A stretch of 64,000 nt of DNA. Source: WRGA01 sp031553395 (lineage in GTDB: Bacteria > Bacteroidota > Bacteroidia > Bacteroidales > WRGA01). The DNA is taken from assembly GCA_031553395.1 (NCBI GenBank), contig JAVBLR010000016.1, forward strand, positions 21,684-85,683. The letters are read 5' to 3'. A program made the translations under genes and the position numbers. Numbering within the stretch: position 1 is the stretch's first letter; each line of letters starts with the position of its first letter. A model generated the notes under the pieces. The model did no database searches and had not been told where the DNA came from. It worked only from the letters and a program-made list of their open reading frames with translations. Of the stretch, positions 45,554-54,462 are shown piece by piece.

Positions 45554-46360
45554 CTACCAAAGATCCTTTTTAATGCGGTCTTCGATATCACGAAAATAGT
45601 CGACGGTACGGGCACTTAGTTCTTGTATAGCCTTTTCGTCGCACACTACCATTGCTTTAGAGTGCGCTTGAATAGCGCTGATAGTCCATGCATGTGAATA
45701 AGCACCTTCGATGCCCATTTTCACGGCTATCGCTTTATTATCACCTACTGCAAGTACCAGCAGATGCCTTGCATCGGTAATGGTTGCCACACCAACGGTA
45801 AGCGCATTTCGGGGAACATTTTCCAACTTTCCACCAAAGAAACGCGAATTATCAATGCGTGTCTGATGTATCAGCGTCTTTAAGCGCGTACGCGATGAAA
45901 GGCTGGAAAAAGGTTCATTGAATGCAATATGACCATTCGAACCTACTCCACACAAAAAAAGATCGATTCCACCAACCGATTTTATCTTAGCCTCATAATC
46001 CCGGCATTCTTTGTGCAAATCCGGTGCATTACCATTGAGGATATTCACATTTTCGGGCTTAATATCGATATGACTAAAAAAGTTACTCCACATAAATGTG
46101 TGATAACTTTCGGGATGGTTTTCAGGAAGTCCTACATACTCATCCATATTGAATGTAATAACATTCTTGAATGAAATTTTACCTTTTTGATTGAGTTTAA
46201 TCAATTCCTTATATGTCATCAAAGGAGTTCCGCCGGTAGGCAAACCCAGCACAAAAGGCTTATCCGGATTTTCTTCAAAGTGTCTGTTTATAAACTTAAC
46301 GATATACTGTGCTGTCCATTTTGCGACAGTTCGAGGATTTGTCTCTATTATTAATCTCAT
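45554..46360 (-). CDS. nagB: Glucosamine-6-phosphate deaminase
   Basis: 268 residues from the ATG at 46360 (MRLIIETNP); an earlier in-frame TTG is less likely. Family motifs: LGLPTGGTPLMTYKELI, ITFNMDEYVGLPENHPESYH (catalytic Asp), DLFLCGVGSNGHIAFNEPFS and the terminal deaminase region GVATITDARHLLVLAVGDNK. It converts glucosamine-6-phosphate to fructose-6-phosphate and ammonia in the cytoplasm. Its place between glycan genes may be incidental, or it may feed amino sugars released by neighbouring enzymes. It has about 280 nt upstream with one inverted repeat near the next gene. Confidence 0.95.
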   Translation of the reverse strand: MRLIIETNPRTVAKWTAQYIVKFINRHFEENPDKPFVLGLPTGGTPLMTYKELIKLNQKGKISFKNVITFNMDEYVGLPENHPESYHTFMWSNFFSHIDIKPENVNILNGNAPDLHKECRDYEAKIKSVGGIDLFLCGVGSNGHIAFNEPFSSLSSRTRLKTLIHQTRIDNSRFFGGKLENVPRNALTVGVATITDARHLLVLAVGDNKAIAVKMGIEGAYSHAWTISAIQAHSKAMVVCDEKAIQELSARTVDYFRDIEDRIKKDLW

Positions 46361-46590
46361 AATCAACTTGTTTATTGCGGTAAAATTAGTTATTATAATT
46401 TAAAATTTACTATCAAAAGTAAAAAATAACTTAAGATTTCATTTTAAACAAGTTTTCTTCCGCCACAACAAGTTAATGTAGCAACAGTGAGGATTATTTG
46501 TTTTCGAATTACAAATCCTGATAATAATTGAAAGTAGATAATGCATAATAAAAAACACCAAAATCCTTCATTTGAAGACAATTATTCAAT

Positions 46591-46614
46591 TTATTTACAT
46601 ATTTTTGTAAATAA
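46591..46614 (+). promoter_or_regulatory. Inverted repeat upstream of the beta-solenoid T9SS gene
   Basis: TTATTTACA (46591-46599) and TGTAAATAA (46606-46614) form a perfect 9-bp inverted repeat about 30 nt before the start of the 46644 gene. A possible repressor or activator site; a partial -7 (TACCTTTA, 46624-46631) follows. Nothing else was recognised in the 46361-46643 gap. Confidence 0.4.
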
Positions 46615-46643
46615 AGAAAAAATTACCTTTAAACTATTTATGA

Positions 46644-48911
46644 ATGAAAACAACCCTATCAAAAACAAGAAAGAAGTCCGTTTTCATAACGGCAATAATG
46701 ATGTTCTTTGCCATTTTTACAGTAAAGGCAGCTGACCAAACAGTCAATATAGATGGCTTAACAATTGCCGGGATTCAAACCGGGATTCAAAATGCAATCG
46801 CTGCTGTGGAAAACAATGGAGTAGTTACTGTTACAGGAACTGCGAGTTGGCTTAATGCCGGCACTGGTGGTATATCAATTGAAATACCTTCCAATGTGTC
46901 AGTGCTGTGGAAAGCAAGCTTCACGGGACGTTCAAGTGCCGAAACTTCATTGGTAAACATCATAGGTGGTGATTTTGAAGTAACAGCGGATGGTAAAATT
47001 GAACAGAGTTATGAAGGATATGCAATCACTACTAATGGCAATATTACCGTCAGTGGAGGAAGTGTAAGTTCAAGCAGTTTTAAAAATTATACAATTTGGG
47101 GCACCGGTGAAAGCAGCGTGGTCAAGGTGAGCGGTGGAACGGTTAGTAGAACATCCGGTGATGTGATATCCATTGCCGGCGAGAAAGGCTCGGTAGTAGT
47201 CAGCGGCGGTGAAATACACGTTAATGCAGGAGGAGTAGGAAATACGATTTATGCTGAAGGTGCAAACAGTACAGTTACCGTCAGTGGTGGCTCTATAATG
47301 TACGGAAAGATTTCTACCAAAGGTGTTAATAGCGTGGTTACTGTTAGCGGTGGAACAGTCTCAGGAATTATCACTACCGGGGAAAGCAGTATAGTTTCTG
47401 TCAGTGGTGGTAAAGTGATAAATAGTAATGGTCGGGCAATCGACGTCAGTGGTGCAAAGAGCAAAATTGTTATCAGCGGTACTGCAAGAGTACAGGGAAC
47501 AGCAATGACTATCTATTTCAAGGGTAACGTGGAAGTGAAAGAAAATGCCCAAGTCATCGCCACTGGTACAAATAGTGCTATTTATACAGAAGGCGAAAAC
47601 AACATAATCACCGTCAGCGGCGGTACAGTGAGCAGCACTGGAGGCAATGCAATTTACAATAACGGAACAAATGGTAATGTTATTATTAGTGGCGGCACTA
47701 TAACAACCGAAGGCGGCATAGCAATCGATGCTGCCGGTAGCGTCATTGTCAGTGGTAACGGAAAAGTAATAAAAAGTACAACGACCAGCTACACTGTTGG
47801 TGCGATCAGGGCAGTAAATGTTGAAGTAAAGGAGAATGCCGAAATTACCTACAACAATGGAGCTGCTATTACTGCAAGCGGAAGCGGGACTGTTACTGTG
47901 AGCGGAGGCACACTCAAAGGAGGAAATAGCGGAACAATTTACACCACCGGAAGAAACAATAAGGTTATTGTGAGTGGCGGCATCGTAAGCTCTTCCGGCC
48001 ATGCGATCTACACATTCGGAACGGGCAGTACAGTTACAATCTGTGAAAACGGCAAGGTGGAGGGAGGATATTATGGCGATGCTATTTGGGCTACAGGTAA
48101 TGTGGAAGTGAAAGATAATGCCGAAGTGAAAGCCGGAACCGCCAACAGAGCAATTTTTTCCAGAGGCGCAACAGTTACTGTCAGCGGTGGTATAATTAGT
48201 TCTTCTGTCAGGGCTATTTTAATGAATGGCGCAAACAGTAATATCATTGTTAATGGAGGTAAAGTTAGTACGACTTCGGGAAGGGCTATTGAAAATACCG
48301 GAACTAATGGCAAGGTTACTATCTCCGGAGGAATGGTAAACGCCACCTCTGGTTATGCGATTGCAGTAACTGAAGCAGATAGCAAAATTACAATTAGCGG
48401 CGGGGTAGTATTTGCATACGAGCCGGTAATATCAATGAAGAACGAGAGTAACTTCATAGGCGTTAGTGGCACAGGCGTAATCATCGGATGGAATCAGGCA
48501 GCAGGAAATACTTCTTACTCACAAGGAAGTGCTAATGACCTTTCTATGCTACCAGCCGGATGTGCCAAGTGGGATAAAGTTTCCGAAGATGGCGGTATTA
48601 CATACGAGAATGGTATAAACAAAGGATTTATTGCACTCGAGGATATTACTATTACAAAGGGAAACGGAATTACTACGCCACAAACCGGGCTATTGCAAAT
48701 CTATCCTAACCCTGTAACTACAGAATTACACATAAAACTTGATACACAAGAAACTGTAGATTATAGCATTTACAATAATGTAGGACAGCTTGTTATGCAA
48801 GGAAAATTACAAAATGAATCAATAATAAACGTACAATCTTTGCCAATTGGAATTTATTATCTAAAAACTGTCGGTAAAGAAAACGCAACAACGAAATTCA
48901 TTAAAAATTGA
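46644..48911 (+). CDS. Secreted repeat-rich beta-solenoid protein with T9SS sorting domain
   Basis: 755 residues. Signal peptide (cut near VKAA/DQTV). From about residue 95 to 610 the chain is built of short imperfect repeats around the core V-T-V-S-G-G-T/K-V-S (for example ITVSGGSVSS, VIVSGGIVSSSGHAIYTFGT), which predict a right-handed parallel beta-helix. The last 80 residues are a type A T9SS tail (LLQIYPNPVTTELHIKLDTQ...KFIKN). No catalytic residues or other domains were recognised. Such proteins are commonly T9SS-exported surface or released proteins; adhesion or glycan binding is inference. It stands alone on the plus strand and converges with the HTCS gene, with a shared hairpin. Confidence 0.82.
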   Translation: MKTTLSKTRKKSVFITAIMMFFAIFTVKAADQTVNIDGLTIAGIQTGIQNAIAAVENNGVVTVTGTASWLNAGTGGISIEIPSNVSVLWKASFTGRSSAETSLVNIIGGDFEVTADGKIEQSYEGYAITTNGNITVSGGSVSSSSFKNYTIWGTGESSVVKVSGGTVSRTSGDVISIAGEKGSVVVSGGEIHVNAGGVGNTIYAEGANSTVTVSGGSIMYGKISTKGVNSVVTVSGGTVSGIITTGESSIVSVSGGKVINSNGRAIDVSGAKSKIVISGTARVQGTAMTIYFKGNVEVKENAQVIATGTNSAIYTEGENNIITVSGGTVSSTGGNAIYNNGTNGNVIISGGTITTEGGIAIDAAGSVIVSGNGKVIKSTTTSYTVGAIRAVNVEVKENAEITYNNGAAITASGSGTVTVSGGTLKGGNSGTIYTTGRNNKVIVSGGIVSSSGHAIYTFGTGSTVTICENGKVEGGYYGDAIWATGNVEVKDNAEVKAGTANRAIFSRGATVTVSGGIISSSVRAILMNGANSNIIVNGGKVSTTSGRAIENTGTNGKVTISGGMVNATSGYAIAVTEADSKITISGGVVFAYEPVISMKNESNFIGVSGTGVIIGWNQAAGNTSYSQGSANDLSMLPAGCAKWDKVSEDGGITYENGINKGFIALEDITITKGNGITTPQTGLLQIYPNPVTTELHIKLDTQETVDYSIYNNVGQLVMQGKLQNESIINVQSLPIGIYYLKTVGKENATTKFIKN

Positions 48912-48944
48912 AAAATGAATCTCGCCTAAAGTGGCGGAGAATTT

Positions 48945-48981
48945 AAACGGTAGAGATGGGGTGCACCCGTTTCTACCGTTT
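48945..48981. terminator. Bidirectional hairpin between the beta-solenoid and HTCS genes
   Basis: AAACGGTAGA (48945-48954) pairs with TCTACCGTTT (48972-48981), with an inner GGGTGCACCC palindrome. The HTCS stop codon (48973-48975) lies inside the right arm, so the two convergent genes share this hairpin. Confidence 0.75.
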
Positions 48982-51900
48982 ATTATATTGAGTAGGCAAC
49001 ACTCCAAACATTTTCTTAAACGATTTTGTAAAATAGCCGGGCGTATTAAATCCAACAGTATAAGCGACTTCTACAACAGTAAGATCTCCGTTTTTTAATA
49101 ATTCAGCAGCTTTTTTCAGACGAATATTTTTAACAAAATCAGTGGGTGGTTGTCCCGTAATAGAATTGATTTTCCTATATAAATTAGAGCGGCTCATACA
49201 CATATCACTACTCAAGTCTTCAATAGAATATTCAGAATTACTCAAATTAGATTCAATCAGTTCCAATGCTTTTTTTATTAATTTTTCATCCAATGAAGAA
49301 ATAGTGATATTTTCCGGATTTACTTCTAATTCTTCTTCGAAAGTTTGTTGACGCAGAGCCTTTTGCGACATTAAATTTTCTATCCTTGACAATAAAATAT
49401 CCCAGTTAAATGGTTTTGAGATATAGGCATCAGCCCCTTCTTTATAGCCTCTTTTTTCATTTTCAACGCTATCATTGGCAGTCAAAAGAATAACAGGAAT
49501 ATGGGATATCTTTATGTTATTTTTAATTCGGTGGCATAATTCTATTCCATCTATTCCAGGCATCATCAAGTCAGTAATTATAATATCAGGTTCTTTTTCC
49601 AAAGCTTCCTTTTCGCCTTCCAAGCCATCTGCAGCATTATATACAGTATAAAATTGACTTAATTCATTTTTGAGATAATTGCGAAATTCAACGTTGTCTT
49701 CTACTATCAATATTTTCTTACCTAAACTGGCTACCGGTTGAAGAAAAGAAACCTCATCTTGTTTTTCCTCAACATTCAGAATCAAATTGTTTTCATCCGA
49801 TTTCAAATCAGTAGGAATAGATATAGAAAATACAGAACCTTTACCCAGTTCACTTTCAACCAAAACTTTTCCATGGTGCATAGTAACATATTCCTTTACA
49901 ATATGCAACCCGATACCACTACCAATTGTACTTTCCTGCGAATGTACCTGATGGAAGCGCTCAAAAATAGTTGAAAGTTCATCGTCAGGAATTCCTTTAC
50001 CGGTATCTTTTACAGTTATAACAACGTATTTCGTTTCTTCCTGAATTTTTTCTTGAATTGATAATGAAACGCTGCCTCCTTCCTCTGTAAATTTGAAAGC
50101 ATTTGACAACAAATTATTTATTACCTTACGTAACTTATTCGCATCAAAGAACATATAAAGAGATGTAATTTCCGGATGATAGCTGAAGTTAATATTTTTC
50201 CCTTCCGCTGTCAATTGAAAATTCTCATAAATAGAAGAAACAAATTCATTTATCTCTCCTTTTGTGAGGGAAAGCGTTTCTCCACCCATTTCTATTTTCC
50301 TGAAATCAAGTAACTGATTAACCAACGCCAACATGTTTTGTGCATTTTTGTTGACAGATTCCAATTGCTGCTTGATTTTTATATCCGAAATCTTTTTAGC
50401 AATAGTCTCCAACGGAGTAATAATCAAAGTCAAAGGAGTACGCAGCTCATGGCTGACATTTGTAAAAAACCGGTATTTCATTTGAGAAACCTGCTCTGCC
50501 ATTTGTTTCTGTTGTTTATCTTTCTGAGATTGAATATACTTATAAAAGACAAAGGCAATAATCGCTAAAACTATAAAAACATACAACGTATACGCCCACC
50601 ACGTTTCATACCAAGCCGGAAGACACTGAACCAGAATAGTTGTTGTATTTTCTGTCCACAAACCATTTCCATCAGTCGCTCTTACCTCTATCTCATAAGT
50701 TCCTTTTGAAAGTCCGGCAAGATAAACGCTATTTTGTCCGACAGGCAGATAGTTCCAAACAGTATCTTTTTTTTGACGGAATGCATAGCGAATTTTATTT
50801 GCATTAAGCGGATCGAGGGTCGAGAAAAAAAGTTCAATATTACGTTCCTGAGGTTTTAATGTAATATTCCGACTATTCCCATCTAATATTTTTTGTATAT
50901 TATTGATTTTGACAGACGTTAAACTAATTGATGACGAATTGGTTATTTTATCAAATTGATTTACAAAAGGAAATACCAAAACACCTCCCCTTCCGCCAAT
51001 ATGCATTTCTCCATTTTCTCCTTTATATAAAGATAAAAAGTTACCCAACGAAATCGAAGGATCGGAGCAACGAATCAAATTAACAATCCGTTTTTCCGGA
51101 TTGTAGACAGTAATTTTCTGATCTGTCAATATCCAGATATTACCATAATCATCCGAAAGAAGGTCTGTTATCACATCACCAATCAAGCCACAATCCTGCG
51201 TATGAGATGTAAAGCTATTCGTATTGGGATCATAACAATATACATTTCCCTGTTGCGTACCAGCCCAGATTTTATGATCCGGAGAAGCAGTTAAAATCGA
51301 ATAATTCTCCTTTGAAAAATGTTTGAAAGTTCTTTTTTCTCCTGATATTTTCCAAAAACCTTCAGATTCCGTAGCAATATATATACTTTCGTCGTTCAAC
51401 GAAATAATATCATTTATAATACCTACATTCTCATATATTTTATCTAATTTTTTCTGTTTTAGATTGTATTTGAACAGATTGAATGTCGTTCCAATCCATA
51501 AATTTCCATGTTTATCGTCATACAAAGCACGAATTCGTTCATGAGGTTCAACCGGAATCGCACATATCTCAGTTTCCGAAAAACTTTTTCCATCACACTG
51601 TATTAATGCAACTTTCGAATCATGTACAGCTACGAAAATGCCATCGTAATCAGCTGATTTTTCAAAGAAGAATGAGATGCTACGGTTCCGATTTTCGTGA
51701 ATCAGCAATTTCTCATTTTGAACGTCGTAGACATACAATCCGATTCGCTTTTGCCGAACCCAATAAAATCCGTTCTCATAAGAAAGTTCCATCGGAGAAG
51801 CATAAACACCAAATTCCTTCTTTACCAAATTCATTGGGTAATATTCAATTTTATTCGGCAAATAAGAAACTATAAACGAATATGTATCAGGATAATTCCC

Positions 51901-52884
51901 CGTTACCCAAAGATTTCCCAAACGATCACACATTACATCGCTCAGCATTTTCTTATCTTCGGATAAAAAAGTTGAAGTGTCTATAAAATGTAATGTATCG
52001 TTTTTGGTTATTTCGTAAGCGTAGAGATTATCTGTTGTAGTTATCCAAAGATGGTGTTTCACACTATCTTGCGCTATACCGGAGATTCTTTTTTTATCGA
52101 CATTGAGATGTTTATTTGTTGCTAATTGCAGCATAAACATCCGATTAACATCTTTTTCTTCAGGATTAAAGCGGACAATACCATCACCCCAAGTCCCAAT
52201 CCAAAAATATGGTGTTGTAGCATCTTTCACTATGCAGGTAACAGGCGTTTTATAAGGCCAGGGATACGGAATAAATTGGTCTTGTTGAGAATCGTAGCGG
52301 AATAATCCGCCTTTCAATTGTACCATCCAAATTGTACCTTTATTATCTTCGCAGATTCCGTTTACCTCTTTAGAAGTATCTTCCCATTTTGTTTCATATT
52401 TCCCCAGCCTTTTTCCCGATATATCATATCGAAATAAATATCTTCCCGAAGCAATCCAAATCGACCCGTCGGAAGTCGAGCTAATCATTTTTATAACCCA
52501 TCCCTTTATTTCAATATCGGAAAAAGGTTGAATCTGATAATTCTTTTTATCAAGAATATATACCCCGCGTTTGGTACCGAACCATATCTTTTTCTCCTTG
52601 TCTTCTGCGATACTTGTAACACTATTACTCTCCAATAATTCGGGAGTATTAAAATCAGAGCGGAATACTTTTATTCGATAGCCGTCATCGCGACACAAAC
52701 CACCTTCTGTTCCAGACCACACATATCCTTCCGAATCTTGAAAAATACAAAGTATCTCTTTTGTAGGAAGTTGATTTATATTAGGAAGTTCAGTAGTAAT
52801 AATATTCTGTGCTTTATTCTGTAGGATTGCAAACAATATGAAAAAAAGCAACAAGAAGTTCTTTTTTGTGTTTTTTATATTCAC
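48973..52884 (-). CDS. Hybrid two-component system sensor-regulator (HTCS)
   Basis: 1303 residues. Signal/anchor (about 1-25), periplasmic beta-propeller of two-component-regulator repeats (repeated GxLWxGT-like units such as DKEKKIWFGTKRGVYILDK, about 40-640), Y_Y_Y domain (about 670-770), transmembrane helix (WAYTLYVFIVLAIIAFVFY, about 775-795), HisKA (RFFTNVSHELRTPLTLI, phospho-His), HATPase (NNLLSNAFKFTE, DTGKGIPDDELSTIF), receiver (KILIVEDNVEFR, ITDLMMPGIDG phospho-Asp, SKPF) and a C-terminal AraC-type DNA-binding domain. HTCS proteins sense oligosaccharide in the periplasm and activate PUL promoters. At the edge of this cluster it is the only such regulator in the window, so it is a candidate to bind the operators described here; which one is not known. 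Confidence 0.95.
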   Translation of the reverse strand: MNIKNTKKNFLLLFFILFAILQNKAQNIITTELPNINQLPTKEILCIFQDSEGYVWSGTEGGLCRDDGYRIKVFRSDFNTPELLESNSVTSIAEDKEKKIWFGTKRGVYILDKKNYQIQPFSDIEIKGWVIKMISSTSDGSIWIASGRYLFRYDISGKRLGKYETKWEDTSKEVNGICEDNKGTIWMVQLKGGLFRYDSQQDQFIPYPWPYKTPVTCIVKDATTPYFWIGTWGDGIVRFNPEEKDVNRMFMLQLATNKHLNVDKKRISGIAQDSVKHHLWITTTDNLYAYEITKNDTLHFIDTSTFLSEDKKMLSDVMCDRLGNLWVTGNYPDTYSFIVSYLPNKIEYYPMNLVKKEFGVYASPMELSYENGFYWVRQKRIGLYVYDVQNEKLLIHENRNRSISFFFEKSADYDGIFVAVHDSKVALIQCDGKSFSETEICAIPVEPHERIRALYDDKHGNLWIGTTFNLFKYNLKQKKLDKIYENVGIINDIISLNDESIYIATESEGFWKISGEKRTFKHFSKENYSILTASPDHKIWAGTQQGNVYCYDPNTNSFTSHTQDCGLIGDVITDLLSDDYGNIWILTDQKITVYNPEKRIVNLIRCSDPSISLGNFLSLYKGENGEMHIGGRGGVLVFPFVNQFDKITNSSSISLTSVKINNIQKILDGNSRNITLKPQERNIELFFSTLDPLNANKIRYAFRQKKDTVWNYLPVGQNSVYLAGLSKGTYEIEVRATDGNGLWTENTTTILVQCLPAWYETWWAYTLYVFIVLAIIAFVFYKYIQSQKDKQQKQMAEQVSQMKYRFFTNVSHELRTPLTLIITPLETIAKKISDIKIKQQLESVNKNAQNMLALVNQLLDFRKIEMGGETLSLTKGEINEFVSSIYENFQLTAEGKNINFSYHPEITSLYMFFDANKLRKVINNLLSNAFKFTEEGGSVSLSIQEKIQEETKYVVITVKDTGKGIPDDELSTIFERFHQVHSQESTIGSGIGLHIVKEYVTMHHGKVLVESELGKGSVFSISIPTDLKSDENNLILNVEEKQDEVSFLQPVASLGKKILIVEDNVEFRNYLKNELSQFYTVYNAADGLEGEKEALEKEPDIIITDLMMPGIDGIELCHRIKNNIKISHIPVILLTANDSVENEKRGYKEGADAYISKPFNWDILLSRIENLMSQKALRQQTFEEELEVNPENITISSLDEKLIKKALELIESNLSNSEYSIEDLSSDMCMSRSNLYRKINSITGQPPTDFVKNIRLKKAAELLKNGDLTVVEVAYTVGFNTPGYFTKSFKKMFGVLPTQYNKR

Positions 52885-52979
52885 AGTATCGGTTATTTAA
52901 TCAACACAAAAATAGTCATTTTTCAGTCAGATAAACAAGCAAATTTGTATGACAAAAGATTTTGCTGGTAATTTCAAAA

Positions 52980-53024
52980 AAAATAGTTGGTAATTTATTG
53001 CTTTAACAAATTACCAACTATTTT
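52980..53024 (-). terminator. Terminator downstream of the zinc-ribbon gene
   Basis: Perfect 17-bp stem: AAAATAGTTGGTAATTT (52980-52996) and its complement (53008-53024) around an 11-nt loop, followed on the minus strand by a T run. It closes the aminotransferase-oxidoreductase-zinc-ribbon unit. Confidence 0.85.
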
Positions 53025-53044
53025 CCGATCTTTATTCCTTTTTC

Positions 53045-53317
53045 TTAATTCGCCCAGCGTTTTAATGTAGGAAAATAGGCTTTCATTTGAGCAATAGCTT
53101 CTTCTTTTGTAAATTTTTGCTGAGAATCTTTATTAAATTCTTCCAAAAACTGCACACAATGGCCAATCATTTCATCCATTGTAACATCTTGAGTAAAAGC
53201 TCCATTTTGGTAACAATACTTACAATAATCTTCGTTCAAACTTTGATCGCTGTTTGTTCCAAAATCTTCATTTGCATTCAAAGGCATTCCGCAACTTTGA
53301 CAAAATTTTCCTTCCAT
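53045..53317 (-). CDS. Small putative zinc-ribbon protein
   Basis: 90 residues. Two metal-binding Cys pairs, FCQSCGMPL at the N-terminus and YCKYCYQNG at about 32-40, then a helical part (DEMIGHCVQFLEEFN, FTKEEAIAQMKAYFPTLKRW). This matches the putative zinc-ribbon domain family common in Bacteroidetes and Firmicutes; the function is unknown. It begins 24 nt after the stop of the oxidoreductase gene, so it may be co-transcribed, and it ends just before a strong terminator. Confidence 0.85.
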   Translation of the reverse strand: MEGKFCQSCGMPLNANEDFGTNSDQSLNEDYCKYCYQNGAFTQDVTMDEMIGHCVQFLEEFNKDSQQKFTKEEAIAQMKAYFPTLKRWAN

Positions 53318-53341
53318 GGCTATTAATTTTTAAGATATGTT

Positions 53342-54355
53342 TTATTTATTTTCCGTCGTGTAAATTCGTTCAATAATATCAACCACTTTTAAGCCTTCCA
53401 ACGCATTTGTCGATATAAAAGTTTTATCATTCAATGAATTAACAACATTATCTATAACGAAATTATGATTTTGAGCCGAACCCTTATAAGCGCCATAATC
53501 ATTCCCCGGATTCGTTGGAGCTAGTTCGGGCATTGTATACTCCTTTACATGGCAATATTCGACTTCATTCATGTATTGCCCGCCAATTTTCACACTACCA
53601 TTTTCTGCAATTACACTCAGGCTACTTTCCATATTTTTATCCCACACTGCTGTAGAATAATTAATACTTCCTATTCCTCCGTTTTCAAATTCGAAATTAA
53701 CGATTCCTGTATCTTCAAAATCCGTTAAAGATTGATGACAGAAATCTTTTAATTTAACTTGGATATTTGTGATGTCTCCGAAAAACCAAAACATCATATC
53801 AATAAAATGAGAAAACTGGGTAAACAACGTTCCACCGTCCAAGTCGGCTGTTCCATGCCAATTTCCGGAAGTATAATATCGTTCATCCCTATTCCAGAAA
53901 CAATTTACCTGTACCAGGTAGATTTTTCCCAATTTCCCACTATCAAGTAAATTTTTCATCCACACAGAAGGAGGAGAATATCGATTCTGCATCACACAAA
54001 AAACCATACAATGTTGCTGTAGTGACAAATACAGTATACTTTCAGCATCCTTCACTGACAATGCCATTGGCTTCTCTATTACAACGTGGAGTTTCCTTTT
54101 CAACGCCTTCATCGCCATTTGAGCATGAAGTCCATTTGGAGTACAAATATTTATTACATCTATATCTAAATCCGCCTGTAATAAATCATCAATAGTAGAA
54201 AAAAATGGAATGGAATAACCCTCTATTCTCAATTCTTTTATCGGTTTAATGTCGCAAAGGGCTACTAATTCAGCATGTGGATTACGAGTAATCATTTCGG
54301 CATGGCGTTTACCGATGTGTCCGCATCCAACTACAGCAAATTTGATTTTATTCAT
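53342..54355 (-). CDS. Gfo/Idh/MocA family sugar oxidoreductase
   Basis: 337 residues from the ATG at 54355 (MNKIKFAVVGCGHIGKRHAE); an in-frame upstream start adds 11 residues that do not belong to the Rossmann fold. NAD(P)-binding GCGHIGKRH, INICTPNGLHAQMAM and the family's EKPMAL motif are present; the C-terminal domain is of the usual alpha/beta type (GTADLDGGTLFTQFSHFIDM). The neighbouring DegT-type aminotransferase suggests synthesis of an amino- or acetamido-sugar nucleotide, in the style of WlbA/WlbC in UDP-diacetamido-uronate pathways; this is inference from pairing, not from specific residues. The gap to the aminotransferase gene is filled by a heptad repeat. Confidence 0.88.
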   Translation of the reverse strand: MNKIKFAVVGCGHIGKRHAEMITRNPHAELVALCDIKPIKELRIEGYSIPFFSTIDDLLQADLDIDVINICTPNGLHAQMAMKALKRKLHVVIEKPMALSVKDAESILYLSLQQHCMVFCVMQNRYSPPSVWMKNLLDSGKLGKIYLVQVNCFWNRDERYYTSGNWHGTADLDGGTLFTQFSHFIDMMFWFFGDITNIQVKLKDFCHQSLTDFEDTGIVNFEFENGGIGSINYSTAVWDKNMESSLSVIAENGSVKIGGQYMNEVEYCHVKEYTMPELAPTNPGNDYGAYKGSAQNHNFVIDNVVNSLNDKTFISTNALEGLKVVDIIERIYTTENK

Positions 54356-54383
54356 AAGAAAAATACCATCTGATAAATATATT

Positions 54384-54456
54384 GGCAAAAGGCAAAGGGC
54401 GAAAGGCGAAAGAATGCGTACTCTCCTCCTTTGCCCTTAGCCTTTTATCTTTCGCC
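54384..54456. repeat. Heptad repeat with inverted arm between aminotransferase and oxidoreductase genes
   Basis: GGCAAAA, GGCAAAG, GGCGAAA, GGCGAAA in 7-bp register (54384-54411), then the inverted set CCTTTGC, CCTTAGC, CTTTTAT, CTTTCGC (54428-54455). Pairs GGCAAAGG/CCTTTGCC and GGCGAAAG/CTTTCGCC can form hairpins. The same unit family flanks sufE at 29996. Confidence 0.7.
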
Positions 54457-54462
54457 TTATTA

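Noticed and set aside
47361..48002. 213-codon minus-strand ORF inside the beta-solenoid gene
   Set aside because: Antisense reading of a repetitive coding region; the repeats create a long open frame by chance. The plus strand has signal peptide and T9SS tail.
47000..48500. Repeats in the beta-solenoid gene as a CRISPR array
   Set aside because: The repeats are imperfect, in frame and encode VSGG motifs; there are no constant repeats with unique spacers and no cas genes.
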